A stretch of DNA of 64,000 nt from Nitrososphaerota archaeon (GTDB taxonomy: Archaea; Thermoproteota; Nitrososphaeria; Nitrososphaerales; Nitrosopumilaceae): NCBI GenBank assembly GCA_005877205.1, contig VBPL01000040.1, forward strand, positions 1 to 64,000, read 5' to 3'. The position numbers were made by a program, and so were the translations under genes. The notes under the pieces are model-generated. The model was not told the DNA's origin, did no database searches, and saw only the letters and a list, made by a program, of their open reading frames with translations. Each line of letters starts with the position of its first letter. Within the stretch, counting starts at the first letter, position 1. Below are positions 51,517-61,459 of this stretch, one piece after another.

Positions 51517-52383
51517 ATGTATCAGAATAGAACAAAGTATCCTCAAAAGAAAGCTCAGATGTACCAACAGCTTCAAGAGCTTCCTAAAAAGTACAAAGTA
51601 ATTGCTGTCGTCAGAATGGAAAAGGTTAGATCTTCACAACTATTACCATTAAGAAAGAAATTCAAGGGCGAAGTTGAAATTATAAGTATAAAGGATAAAG
51701 TTGCACAAAAGGCTCTTGCCTCTTTGAAGATTCCTGCAGTTGAAAAGTTAGCTGGTAAACTGGTTGGCCAATGTGTTCTACTGTTCACAAACATGAGTCC
51801 TTTCAAGTTAAACATTCTCTTGGGTAAAAACAAGATAATGTTAGCAGCTCGCGGTGGAGACAAAGCAAGTATCGATGTAGTAATCAAAGCCGGCAACACA
51901 GGAATTACTCCTGGTCCAATCCTTACTGATTTTAAGGAAGCGGGTGTAGCAACTAAGATTGATCAAGGTACTATTTGGATAACAAAAGACTCTACAGCTG
52001 CAAAGAAAGGCGATGTAATTTCAATAAAACTTGCAACTCTCTTGAGCAAACTTGATGTCAAGCCAGTAGAGGCTGGAATTGTACTCAATTCAGCATTGGA
52101 GGAAAGCCTGTTATACAATCAGGAAGAGTTGGTAATTGACGTCAAGAAGTATAGAGAAGCCTTTGCACAAGCACACCAAGAAGCAATGGCCCTATCTACT
52201 GAGATAGGATATGTTACTAAAGAGAATGTCAACATGATGCTTGCAAAAGCAGCACAGCATGCAAGATCACTTGCTATAGAGTCCGGTTTCCTTACAGATA
52301 AAACAAAGCAGCAAACAGTTCAAAAGGCTCATTCACAAGCTCGTGCTCTTGCAGGAAAGCTAAAGAACTACACTCCTCAGTAA
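51517..52383 (+). CDS. rpl10: Ribosomal protein L10 (P0, uL10)
   Basis: A 288-aa stalk base protein with an N-terminal RNA-binding domain (KVIAVVRMEKVRSSQLLPLR) and long C-terminal helices for P1 dimers (AHQEAMALSTEIGYVTKEN). The C-terminal acidic, GFGLF-like tail of euryarchaeal P0 is missing. It is 1 bp after L1; P1 does not follow. Confidence 0.95.
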   Translation: MYQNRTKYPQKKAQMYQQLQELPKKYKVIAVVRMEKVRSSQLLPLRKKFKGEVEIISIKDKVAQKALASLKIPAVEKLAGKLVGQCVLLFTNMSPFKLNILLGKNKIMLAARGGDKASIDVVIKAGNTGITPGPILTDFKEAGVATKIDQGTIWITKDSTAAKKGDVISIKLATLLSKLDVKPVEAGIVLNSALEESLLYNQEELVIDVKKYREAFAQAHQEAMALSTEIGYVTKENVNMMLAKAAQHARSLAIESGFLTDKTKQQTVQKAHSQARALAGKLKNYTPQ

Positions 52384-52390
52384 AGCAGAA

Positions 52391-53026
52391 CTATTTCTCG
52401 CGTGCTTTGGGTAAATTCCAATTATATTTCATTGCTACTAATCTGAGCATAGTTGTAACAATTATAGAAACTATCGCTACTGTTTCTAGCATAAAACCTG
52501 CACTTAGGAGAAGGTAGAAGACTACAACACCTAAGAAACTTGCTGAAGCATATAGTTCTTTTACAAAGACCATAGGTACCTCGTTTACAAACATGTCACG
52601 CAAGATTCCACCGCCCACAGCAGTCACCATTCCTGCCAACGCCATAGCAAGAAAATTCATGCCGAATGCTTGATACGCAAATGTAGCGCCAATTGCGGTA
52701 AAGACACCTAGCCCCAAAGCATCAAATTTTAGAAACAGGTTCCAGTGTTTTTGCATCTTTGGGTACAAGAAAAATATTGCAACGCCAGTTGCCACAGTAA
52801 TTATCACATAATTAGGATCAGATATTGAACGTGGAGGAAAGTGGCCTATGATTATATCTCGTATGGTCCCACCAGCTACACCAGTGATTGTTGCTAAGAT
52901 AATGATACCTACAATGTCTGCCTTGTGTTCAATTGCTTTGAACGCACCAGTAACAGCAAAAGCCATTGTTCCAAAAAGATCCAATGCAAGAATTATGGTT
53001 TGTATTGATAATGAAAATTCAGTCAA
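52391..53026 (-). CDS. TRIC-family (UPF0126) membrane channel
   Basis: A 211-aa protein with seven membrane helices in two repeats. Each repeat has the glycine-rich signature: GIIILATITGVAGGTIRDIIIG and AMALAGMVTAVGGGILRDMF. It matches the bacterial/archaeal TRIC relatives (YadS/UPF0126), presumed monovalent cation channels. The gene separates L10 from L12 on the opposite strand. Confidence 0.92.
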   Translation of the reverse strand: MTEFSLSIQTIILALDLFGTMAFAVTGAFKAIEHKADIVGIIILATITGVAGGTIRDIIIGHFPPRSISDPNYVIITVATGVAIFFLYPKMQKHWNLFLKFDALGLGVFTAIGATFAYQAFGMNFLAMALAGMVTAVGGGILRDMFVNEVPMVFVKELYASASFLGVVVFYLLLSAGFMLETVAIVSIIVTTMLRLVAMKYNWNLPKAREK

Positions 53027-53099
53027 ATAGCAAGTATTGGATGCTATAGTAAATAACGTTTAGAGAATAATAACAAAAAACGAATCAGAAAGAACAGAT

Positions 53100-53408
53100 T
53101 TAGCCAAATAATGCAGAAAGGCCTTGCATTGCCTCTTCTTCACTCTTGCCTGATGGAGTCTCCGGCTCTTTCTTCTCTTCTTTTGCTCCGCCACCTGCTG
53201 CTGGTGCCGCTGCTGGCGCTGCTGCTACTGCAACTGGAGCGGCTTTGATTGCGTCGTCAATATTTACATCGGCAAGGGCAGCTACGAGTGCTTTTACCTG
53301 TGCTTCATTTACCTCGACTCCTGAAGCTTTGATAATGTTTGATATATTAGTTTCATTGATTTCCTTCTTTTCTTTGTGCAAAAGCAATGCAGCGTATACG
53401 TATTCCAT
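53100..53408 (-). CDS. rpl12: Ribosomal stalk protein P1 (L12)
   Basis: A 102-aa protein starting [19 protein letters not shown] with a helical dimer domain, an Ala/Pro-rich hinge (about 60-78) and the acidic C-terminus GLSALFG that contacts translation factors. ATG 53408 is preferred to TTG 53426 because family members start MEY(I/V)YAALLL. It is detached from L10. Confidence 0.94.
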   Translation of the reverse strand: MEYVYAALLLHKEKKEINETNISNIIKASGVEVNEAQVKALVAALADVNIDDAIKAAPVAVAAAPAAAPAAGGGAKEEKKEPETPSGKSEEEAMQGLSALFG

Positions 53409-53484
53409 TGTAAACGAGTTTTGCAAGAGGCATAATATAAAACTATGGAGAATTTCAAGCCATCAAAAATATTTGGGCAATATT

Positions 53485-54000
53485 TTAGTTTAGGATCTTG
53501 AGACCCCTACAGATCGAGTACATGTATTTTTTGAGGTCCTTGTCATATAGGGTATCCATTCTTTGCTTTAGGACTCTCTTTGCTTGATCTCTTTCAGTAC
53601 CGTCAGGTAAAGATAAGACGTTGTTTATCAATTCTGGAATTGATTCTCTTACCCATCCTGTTATGATATTGTGTATATTTTTGTGGATTTTCACAACGTG
53701 ATCAGTATTTACATCAAAGACTCCAGTAAAATTATCATACTCTACCCTGTAAATTAAAGCTAAGATACAATCCTTTGGCATGGGATTCTTTAAGATTCCA
53801 ATTGATTGAGGACCTGCTTTACCTTGAGATACTTTGTTTTTCAGTCCAGCTGGGTTTATGACGATACCGTTGACTCCTATCCTAGTATCTTCAACGCCAG
53901 TCACAATGCCAACAACTATGTCACGGTATTCACCACTAGGCTTTGAAGCAAAGACATATTCTCCCTCTTTCCATCCTTTAGTTCCGAACATAGAGAACAT
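53485..54000 (-). CDS. Hypothetical protein with beta-rich N-terminus
   Basis: A 171-aa protein. Residues 1-~85 are beta-rich and read like a small barrel or KOW/SH3-type fold (EGEYVFASKPSGEYRDIVVGIVTGV, INPAGLKNKVSQ); the C-terminal half is helical and ends YMYSICRGLKILN. Start at 54000 or ATG 53991 (MFGTKGWKEG). The neighbouring alaS and ribosomal genes hint at a translation link, but no family is recognised. Confidence 0.65.
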   Translation of the reverse strand: MFSMFGTKGWKEGEYVFASKPSGEYRDIVVGIVTGVEDTRIGVNGIVINPAGLKNKVSQGKAGPQSIGILKNPMPKDCILALIYRVEYDNFTGVFDVNTDHVVKIHKNIHNIITGWVRESIPELINNVLSLPDGTERDQAKRVLKQRMDTLYDKDLKKYMYSICRGLKILN

Positions 54001-54077
54001 AAGAAATTCTCAAAAAAGATCATATTTAATGTGTTGCTCCAGAATGCTTAATATCGGTCAGAACAAAAATTTGTGAA

Positions 54078-56783
54078 ATGGACAAGAGCCAAATCCTTTC
54101 CAAGTTCTCGGCTGAACCTGAAAGGTACTATAAGGTTGCACTATTCGAAAACGAGGGATTTAGAAGAAAATCTTGTTCAAAGTGCAAGCGATTTTACTGG
54201 ACATTAGATGACAGATCGAATTCTTGTCCTGATCATTCTGATGATAGTTACTCATTCATCGGGGATCCACCCACAAGCAAACGCTTTGATTATACTCAAT
54301 CTTGGAAAGAAGTAGAATCATTTTTTGTTCAAAATGGTCACAAGTCTGTAAGTAGGTATCCTGTTGTTTGTAGATGGCGTGATGATCTTTACTTTACAAT
54401 TGCTTCGATTGTAGATTTTCAAAGAGTTATGGGTTCAAAAGTCGTTTTTGAGTTTCCAGCTAATCCTCTAGTGGTACCGCAGACGTGTCTTCGGTTCAAA
54501 GATATAGAGAATGTTGGTGTCACTGGTAGACACTTTTCAAGTTTTTGTATGATTGGGCAACATAGCATACCAAACTCACAAGGATATTGGAAAGACAAGT
54601 GTGTTGACCTTGATTTTAGACTGTTGACTGAGAAATTTGGAATCAATAAAAACGAAATAGTATTCGTTGAAGATGTTTGGGCGGGCGGAGGTTCGTTTGG
54701 TTCCTCGCTTGAGTTTTTTGTAAGAGGCTTAGAGCTTGGTAATGCAGTATTTACTGAATTTCAAGGAGACCTTGGCAACTACTCTGTACTAGATCAGAAG
54801 ATAATTGACATGGGCGCAGGTCTTGAAAGATTTGCCTGGATTACAATGGGGACGCCAACTGCCTATGATTGCTGCTTTGGTCCAATAACAAAACACATGA
54901 TACAAAAGATTGGCGTTGAAATTGACTCTCAGATCATATCAAAATACTTTAGGGCTATCGCAAGAAATCTTTCTAAATCTATTGATATCTTGTCAGCAAG
55001 AAAGACTGCTGCTAAGCTTGTAGGTATTGATCTAGAAAAACAAGACAAGATTATTTCTCCACTCGAAGGAGTGTACCTCATTGCTGATCACCTAAGGACT
55101 CTGGTTTTTGCAATTTCTGATGGTGCTTTACCAAGTAACGTAGGAGGTGGATATAACCTGAGAATGTTGCTCAGAAGGACACTGGCAACAGCTGATAGAT
55201 TTGGCTGGAATTTTGATCTTGCCGAACTCGTTGATTTACACATCGATTATTTGAAATTAACTTATCCAGAACTTGAAGAAACTCGTAAGGATGTAAAGAC
55301 AATACTTGAAGTAGAAAAAGACAGGTATAACGAGTCCAGGGTCAGGATGAAAACCATTGCAAGCACTATGAGATCTCAAAACAAGAAATTGACTGTAGAT
55401 GACCTCATTAGACTATACGAATCAGACGGTATAACTCCTGACTTTCTAAAGGAGACTCAGATAATCTATGAAATTCCTCAAACATTCTACGAAAGATTAT
55501 CTGATCTTCACCAATCAGAAAAGACCGAAAAAACCGAAGTCTTGAACCTTGATGGAATTCCTGATACGGATCTGTTATACTACAAGGACGATCCTCATGA
55601 ATTTGATGCCAAGGTTCTCAAAATAATAAACAACAAACTGGTGGTACTTGACAAGACATCTTTCTATCCAAGAGGCGGAGGCCAAGAACCGGATCATGGA
55701 AAGATTGGAAGCTATGATATTATTGATGTTAACAAACATGGTAATGTAGTAGTTCATGAGCTAAAGGGAGGTGTACCAAAAGAGAGAGAGACCGTAAAGT
55801 GCAAGATAGATTCTTTGCGCAGATACGGCATAACAAGGCATCATACTAGTACGCACGTTCTAAATGCATCGGCAAGAAGCACATTGGGTTCATGGATTTG
55901 GCAACATTCTGCATTTAAAGAAATGGATTATGGGAGACTTGACATTACACACCATTCAAACCTCACCGAAGAGGAGATAACGAAAATAGAAGATCTTGCA
56001 AACCTAACAATCCGAAAAAACATTCCAATTGTCATTAATGAATTTGAACGGGGAGAGGCCGAACAAAAATACGGATTCAGAATATACCAAGGAGGGGTTG
56101 TTCCCGTAAAGCTAGTTCGTATTGTAAACATTGAGAATTTCGACGTAGAAGCTTGTGGTGGGACTCATGTAAGAAAGACAGGTGAATTAGGATTAATCAA
56201 GATAATAAAAGCTGAAAGAATACAAGATGGAGTAGTAAGACTAGAATTTGTCTCTGGAGATTACGCCCTAAGATACACTCAAAATCAAGACAAAAAAATC
56301 TCGCATGTTGTAAAATCGCTTGGTTCTAGCAAAGAAAAGATCCTAGAATCATTTGACCATGCGATGAGGGATTCTGACGATGCCAAAAGAAAGATCAAGC
56401 AACTAATCAAAAGGATATCAGAATCAGCTGCAAGAAATGCTATCGCTCAAGCAAAAAACCTTGGGAAAGTAAAGTTGTATTCTACTGTTGAAGAAGAACT
56501 CGATGAAGAATTCCACATAGCGGTTGGAGAACAGGCAGTAAAACTTGATAAATCACTGATTTATTGCGCGCTAATTATAAGAAGCGGAACAATTCTAATA
56601 GTAGCATTCTCTGGTTCTGACGCAGTCAATACCATGAAGGCAGGGGATTTGGTAAGAGATATGGCAAAGGTTCTTGGTGGATCAGGTGGCGGAAGAGACA
56701 CATTTGGCCAAGGTGGTGGAAAGGACATATCAAAAATAAAAGATGCCCTCTTAGCAGCAGAACAGTCTATTCTTGGAAAGTGA
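54078..56783 (+). CDS. alaS: Alanyl-tRNA synthetase (archaeal)
   Basis: A 901-aa class II enzyme. An archaeal N-terminal zinc site (CSKCKRFYWTLDDRSNSCPDH) is followed by the motif 1-3 catalytic core (VVCRWRDDLYFTIASI, GAGLERFAW), the editing domain with HHTSTHVLN and CGGTHV, and a C-terminal domain containing GSGGGRDTFGQGGGKD. The upstream promoter lies in the 77-bp gap to the divergent gene. Confidence 0.96.
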   Translation: MDKSQILSKFSAEPERYYKVALFENEGFRRKSCSKCKRFYWTLDDRSNSCPDHSDDSYSFIGDPPTSKRFDYTQSWKEVESFFVQNGHKSVSRYPVVCRWRDDLYFTIASIVDFQRVMGSKVVFEFPANPLVVPQTCLRFKDIENVGVTGRHFSSFCMIGQHSIPNSQGYWKDKCVDLDFRLLTEKFGINKNEIVFVEDVWAGGGSFGSSLEFFVRGLELGNAVFTEFQGDLGNYSVLDQKIIDMGAGLERFAWITMGTPTAYDCCFGPITKHMIQKIGVEIDSQIISKYFRAIARNLSKSIDILSARKTAAKLVGIDLEKQDKIISPLEGVYLIADHLRTLVFAISDGALPSNVGGGYNLRMLLRRTLATADRFGWNFDLAELVDLHIDYLKLTYPELEETRKDVKTILEVEKDRYNESRVRMKTIASTMRSQNKKLTVDDLIRLYESDGITPDFLKETQIIYEIPQTFYERLSDLHQSEKTEKTEVLNLDGIPDTDLLYYKDDPHEFDAKVLKIINNKLVVLDKTSFYPRGGGQEPDHGKIGSYDIIDVNKHGNVVVHELKGGVPKERETVKCKIDSLRRYGITRHHTSTHVLNASARSTLGSWIWQHSAFKEMDYGRLDITHHSNLTEEEITKIEDLANLTIRKNIPIVINEFERGEAEQKYGFRIYQGGVVPVKLVRIVNIENFDVEACGGTHVRKTGELGLIKIIKAERIQDGVVRLEFVSGDYALRYTQNQDKKISHVVKSLGSSKEKILESFDHAMRDSDDAKRKIKQLIKRISESAARNAIAQAKNLGKVKLYSTVEEELDEEFHIAVGEQAVKLDKSLIYCALIIRSGTILIVAFSGSDAVNTMKAGDLVRDMAKVLGGSGGGRDTFGQGGGKDISKIKDALLAAEQSILGK

Positions 56784-56784
56784 A

Positions 56785-59661
56785 ATGACAGTGGATTGGA
56801 CATCCCTTGAAGAGAAGTGGAGACAAAGATGGTGTGTAGAAAAACAGTTTGAGAGTGATCCTGATACCAAGAAAAAATTCTTTGTTACTGTGGCTTATCC
56901 GTATCCCAATTCTCCGCAACATATCGGACATGGAAGAACCTACACCCTAGCTGATGTCCATGCAAGATTCATGCGCATGATGGGCTATAATGTCCTTTTC
57001 CCAATGGGTTTTCACTATACAGGAACACCAATCCTTGGTATGGCTAGAAGAGTTCAAGAAAATGACAAGGAGTTAATTGAAACATTCCGTACGTTATACA
57101 AAGTGCCGGAGGAGAATATTAGAGAATTTTCAGAACCAATAAAAATTGCAGATTATTTTCATCAGGAGATAAAGGCAGGCATGATAGAAATGGGATATTC
57201 AATAGATTGGAGAAGAGAGTTTACAACAATAGATCCAGTTTACAACAAATTCATCGAATGGCAGTTTCGAAAATTAAAAGAAAAGAATCTTGTGATTCAG
57301 GGTACTCATCCAGTCGGATGGTGTCCAAGGGACCAAAACCCAGTCTCTCAACATGATACCCTAGGTGATGTAGAGCCCAGCTTTACAGAGTATACCATTA
57401 TCAAATTCAGATATGATAGATATATTCTCCCAACTGCTACCTTAAGGCCGGAGACTATATTTGGGGTCACCAACCTTTGGATCAATCCTAACGTTATCTA
57501 TGAAATCGTAGAGGTAGACAATGAATCATGGATAGTCAGTTCAGAATGTGCCACCAAGTTGGAATTCCTGAACAAGAAAATAGCCAAGACTGGCAAGATC
57601 ATAGGTAAGGACCTAGTTGGCAAGAAGGTAAAAGTGCCAGAACGAAATGAGGAGGTTTTTGTATTGCCTGCCACATTTGTCAAAAGCGAAAACGGTACAG
57701 GAATTGTAATGTCGGTTCCAGCACATGCCCCGTTTGATTATCAAGCCTTGGAAGATTTGAAAAAGAATGTCAGTCAGTATCCAGATCTTGCTCTCATTGT
57801 AGATATCAAACCGATTTCCATAATAGAAACTGAAGGTTATGGCGAGGTTCCAGCACAAGACATTGTTAAAAATTTCCAAATAGGTGATCAAAATAATCCC
57901 AGACTTGATGAAGCTACCAAAGAGCTGTATTCAAGAGAATTCTACGGTGGAAAACTGAAAAAAAATACTGGCAAATTTGCCAAAAAAGTAGTTTCAGAAG
58001 CAAAAGAAGAGGTAAAGAAATGGATTCTGGCTAGCGGTAACGCGGATATTTTGTACGAGTTGAATGAATCTCCTGTCAGGTGTAGATGTGGAGCTAAATG
58101 TGTAGTTAAGCTTCTTGATAACCAATGGTTCTTAAATTATTCGGATCCAGAATGGAAACAAAAAACGCATTCGTGGATAAACGAAATGAGAATCCTCCCC
58201 GAGGAAATCAGAAATGAATTCAATAATGTAGTTGACTGGTTGCGTGAGAGAGCCTGTGCCAGGCAACATGGACTTGGAACAAAGTTACCATGGGACAAAA
58301 ATTGGATAATTGAAAGTCTGTCAGACTCGGTTATTTACATGGCATACTATATTATAGCAAAATATGTAAACAGTAAAGAAATCACATCTGATAATATATC
58401 TAATACATTTTTTGATTATGTATTCTTGGGAGAAGGAGAACCAAGGAAGATTTCGTCAGAATGTAAAATAAAGCCAGAGGTTTTGGAAAAAATAAAAGAC
58501 GAATTTCAATACTTCTATCCAGTTAATGCTAGGCACTCTGGTAGAGATCTAGTACCAAATCACTTGACATTTTTCATATTCAACCATTTAGCAATATTTC
58601 CAAGAAAATACTGGCCCGAAGAAATTGTCGTTAATGGTTCTGTTATGATGGAAGGAAAAAAGATGTCAAAGTCTATGGGAAATATCATACCTCTCAGAGA
58701 TGCCATAAGGACACATGGTGCCGATTCAATTAGGCTTGCAATTTTGATTTCAGCTGAGCTTTTACAGGATGCAGATTTTAATCAAGAAGCAGTGAGAGGA
58801 ATCAGAAACAAATTAGAAAATATGTTGGATGAATGCACCAAATACAAACCATTAAAGAATATCGATCTTCAACAGGAAGACAGATGGCTTCAAAGTCGAT
58901 TGCAACAATTGATTGCAAAAACAACTTTTTCAATGCAAAAAATGCGATTGCGAGAAGCACTACACCATGTGTTATACGAATTCGAGACAGATCTTCAATG
59001 GTATTTGAAACGAGCAATGGCTAAAAAGCGAACAGACTTTTCAGGGATTTTACATGAGATCTTTTCTGCCAGAGTGGCTATGATGTCACCATTTGTACCC
59101 TATGTCTCAGAAGAGATGTGGTCAGGGCTAGCAAATCCTGGTTTAGCATCAAAAACTGTATGGCCTATTGCAATTGAAAGTAAGATTGATTTTCAGTCAA
59201 TTCAGTCTGAGAACCTCTTGAAGCTTACATTAGATGACATCAAGAAGATAATCAAGGTGACCAGAATTAGTCCAAAGAAAATTATTGTCTATACAGCCAC
59301 GCCATGGAAAGTAAAAGCTTATCACGAAATTCTATCCAAAGTCATGGCTGGTGAGGTTAACATAGGTGCATTAATAAAATCTCTGATAGCTGATAAAGAC
59401 ATTGAAGAGATAAAAAAAGATCCAGACTTTGTAAAAAAGACTGTTAATGATATTTTATCCGAGTCCCAAGAGGAAAGCGAATCAAAGAATAAGGTAGAAC
59501 TTATTGATGAAAGAAAAGTTCTTTCTGAACTTGACTCGCTTATTCAAAGCGAGTTTGGAATACCGGTACAGGTATTTTCTGAGTCAGATCAGGATAAGTA
59601 TGATCCAAAAAACAAAGCTAGAACGGCAAGACCGTACAAACCAGCCATTCTTATAGAATAA
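56785..59661 (+). CDS. leuS: Leucyl-tRNA synthetase (archaeal/eukaryal type)
   Basis: A 958-aa class I enzyme: YPYPNSPQHIGHGRTYT (HIGH), a CP1 editing domain (about 220-430) with TLRPETIFG and the discriminator region, KMSKS in MEGKKMSKSMGN, an anticodon helix bundle and an archaeal C-terminal extension. ATG 56785 follows the alaS stop by one base, preferred to a TTG at 56773. Confidence 0.96.
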   Translation: MTVDWTSLEEKWRQRWCVEKQFESDPDTKKKFFVTVAYPYPNSPQHIGHGRTYTLADVHARFMRMMGYNVLFPMGFHYTGTPILGMARRVQENDKELIETFRTLYKVPEENIREFSEPIKIADYFHQEIKAGMIEMGYSIDWRREFTTIDPVYNKFIEWQFRKLKEKNLVIQGTHPVGWCPRDQNPVSQHDTLGDVEPSFTEYTIIKFRYDRYILPTATLRPETIFGVTNLWINPNVIYEIVEVDNESWIVSSECATKLEFLNKKIAKTGKIIGKDLVGKKVKVPERNEEVFVLPATFVKSENGTGIVMSVPAHAPFDYQALEDLKKNVSQYPDLALIVDIKPISIIETEGYGEVPAQDIVKNFQIGDQNNPRLDEATKELYSREFYGGKLKKNTGKFAKKVVSEAKEEVKKWILASGNADILYELNESPVRCRCGAKCVVKLLDNQWFLNYSDPEWKQKTHSWINEMRILPEEIRNEFNNVVDWLRERACARQHGLGTKLPWDKNWIIESLSDSVIYMAYYIIAKYVNSKEITSDNISNTFFDYVFLGEGEPRKISSECKIKPEVLEKIKDEFQYFYPVNARHSGRDLVPNHLTFFIFNHLAIFPRKYWPEEIVVNGSVMMEGKKMSKSMGNIIPLRDAIRTHGADSIRLAILISAELLQDADFNQEAVRGIRNKLENMLDECTKYKPLKNIDLQQEDRWLQSRLQQLIAKTTFSMQKMRLREALHHVLYEFETDLQWYLKRAMAKKRTDFSGILHEIFSARVAMMSPFVPYVSEEMWSGLANPGLASKTVWPIAIESKIDFQSIQSENLLKLTLDDIKKIIKVTRISPKKIIVYTATPWKVKAYHEILSKVMAGEVNIGALIKSLIADKDIEEIKKDPDFVKKTVNDILSESQEESESKNKVELIDERKVLSELDSLIQSEFGIPVQVFSESDQDKYDPKNKARTARPYKPAILIE

Positions 59662-59679
59662 TCTAATCTGGGCCACATC

Positions 59680-59688
59680 TTTTTATTA
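59680..59688 (+). promoter_or_regulatory. TATA box of the reductase gene
   Basis: TTTTTATTA is centred about 27 bp before TTG 59712, supporting a leaderless TTG start. Confidence 0.5.
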
Positions 59689-59711
59689 GGTAATTCTGGG
59701 TATTAGCTCGT

Positions 59712-60719
59712 TTGAAGATAGCTGTAGTTGGTATCGGAGTCGCCGGTGCATATCTCCTTGCAAGACTGAAAAATGAACATGAAGTGACGGGTTTCGAGAG
59801 ATCCACTCAAGAAAATCATGATTCAATTTGTGCTTGGGGAACGACAAAGGGACCTATGCACGAATTCACAAAGAAGTGTGGACTTAATTTTAATGATCAT
59901 GTGATCCATGAAGGCAAGACCATGTATATCGACATGAATTCTCAGCGATTCACTATCAAACTTATGGGTCTGTGCACCTACAACAAAATTGGTTTGATAA
60001 AGGATATGGTAAAAAGTTGCAAGGTACATTATGGAACAGTGCCAAAGATTGAAGATTTGGAATCTGAATTCGATATAATTATAGATTCAACAGGATTTCA
60101 CAGGTCTTATCTGCCTAGACTTGTTCGTGATTTCCACGTACCAACTTTCCAATATAAGGTTGAATATGAGAATGGTGTTCCTTTTGATGACTTTTATCTT
60201 AAGCCCTTCGTTTCTATGAGCGGCTATTTTTGGTACTTTCCACTGGGAAAGAATCTTGCTCACATAGGTGCAGGGGATAAAAACAGAACCCATATCACTG
60301 AGACAAATGCATTCTTGAAAAAATATGGTGGCAAAGTAATCAAGACAGTGGGAAGGCCTATTCGTCTTGCTACCCCAGATATGTGCGAGCCATTTTATCA
60401 CAGAAAGGTTGTTGGTGTTGGAGAATCCATAGGAACTGTGTATCCTCTGCTTGGGGAGGGAATTATCCCAAGTCTGACATGTGCGGATATTTTTATCGAA
60501 AATCTCGGTAACAACGAAAGATATAGACTAGAGGTATTAGAACAGTTCTCCATATATCCAAAAGTTTTATCCTTCATTAGAAACAAAATGGAAAGCAAGT
60601 TCGGCATACTAAAACACTTTGCAGATTTGATAGCTATCTACAGATACATGAAGAAAAATGAAAAGAGATTCGGAATGGAAATCCGAATGAGTGACATGAT
60701 GAAAGTGGCAAAAGCCTAG
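59712..60719 (+). CDS. Geranylgeranyl reductase-like flavoprotein
   Basis: A 335-aa FAD protein with N-terminal dinucleotide motif VVGIGVAGAYLLARL (5-19), a second conserved part IIIDSTGFHRSYLP, and the GVGESIGTVYPLLGEGIIPSL segment of the GGR family. It probably saturates isoprenoid double bonds in lipids or quinones. A YWYFPLG-like motif is FWYFPLGKNLAHIGAG. It is shorter than bona fide archaeal digeranylglycerophospholipid reductases (~390-450 aa), so the substrate is uncertain. Confidence 0.85.
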   Translation: MKIAVVGIGVAGAYLLARLKNEHEVTGFERSTQENHDSICAWGTTKGPMHEFTKKCGLNFNDHVIHEGKTMYIDMNSQRFTIKLMGLCTYNKIGLIKDMVKSCKVHYGTVPKIEDLESEFDIIIDSTGFHRSYLPRLVRDFHVPTFQYKVEYENGVPFDDFYLKPFVSMSGYFWYFPLGKNLAHIGAGDKNRTHITETNAFLKKYGGKVIKTVGRPIRLATPDMCEPFYHRKVVGVGESIGTVYPLLGEGIIPSLTCADIFIENLGNNERYRLEVLEQFSIYPKVLSFIRNKMESKFGILKHFADLIAIYRYMKKNEKRFGMEIRMSDMMKVAKA

Positions 60720-61423
60720 AATCCCATACTTACACAACCGAAATTTTCTCTGGTTGTTCTATTTGAGCTCATGGTGTAATCGTAGATTATTTGAGAATAT
60801 TGTATCAGAATATCTTTCATTTCATCAATAGATTTTGCAAAGTAAAAACCAGGGCAGTCACCGGTAAGCTGGTATGTTGCGTGAACTCTTGGCATACCCT
60901 TTTCATTCTCAAGCCATGATGAGAAGGGATACAGATAACATACTCCTGGTCTGGATGGATGGAGACCACAATACCCCTTCTCATCAAGAAATCGACATCT
61001 AATGTAGGTACCGTCCTCTGTTTCTATCTCATTCCCCTTCCGTTTGAGGTTTATCATAGTAATAATTACGGAATTTCCAGTAGGTCCCTTCTCGTCCCAA
61101 GTTGTAATGTTGGTTTCATTTTTCACAAAGTCAGAGACTTTTTTATATTTCAGATTCTTACTTATGGTTATCAAATCATCTGATGTGAGCGGGAGCCGTC
61201 CTTGCCTGTTGCAGCAATTGTGGCAATCTGGCCAATAACATTTCCATAATATATACCCGTTTTCAGTAGTCAAATAAGGAATATGAAAAATTACATCTTT
61301 TACTTTTATTTGATAATCCGAGACGTCGTTTCTTTTACCTAAAACAAAATCTCGAATTATTGGCTCAATTTTCCAATCCTTTGATAAGAGTTCAAGTGCT
61401 TCTTCAATTTTGGATTGCATCAA
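60716..61423 (-). CDS. YkgJ-family cysteine cluster protein
   Basis: A 235-aa protein. Cysteines: CYWPDCHNCCNRQGR (about 76-90), CRFLDEKGYCGLHPSRPGVCYLYPF (cut here to its Cys positions, about 143-162) and CPGF near 190, the UPF0153/YkgJ zinc- or Fe-S-cluster pattern. Function of the family is unknown, possibly metal or RNA-related. It overlaps the convergent reductase by 4 bp. Confidence 0.88.
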   Translation of the reverse strand: MMQSKIEEALELLSKDWKIEPIIRDFVLGKRNDVSDYQIKVKDVIFHIPYLTTENGYILWKCYWPDCHNCCNRQGRLPLTSDDLITISKNLKYKKVSDFVKNETNITTWDEKGPTGNSVIITMINLKRKGNEIETEDGTYIRCRFLDEKGYCGLHPSRPGVCYLYPFSSWLENEKGMPRVHATYQLTGDCPGFYFAKSIDEMKDILIQYSQIIYDYTMSSNRTTRENFGCVSMGF

Positions 61424-61459
61424 CCCATAAATTGAGACATGAACTTTTGAACGTTATCA

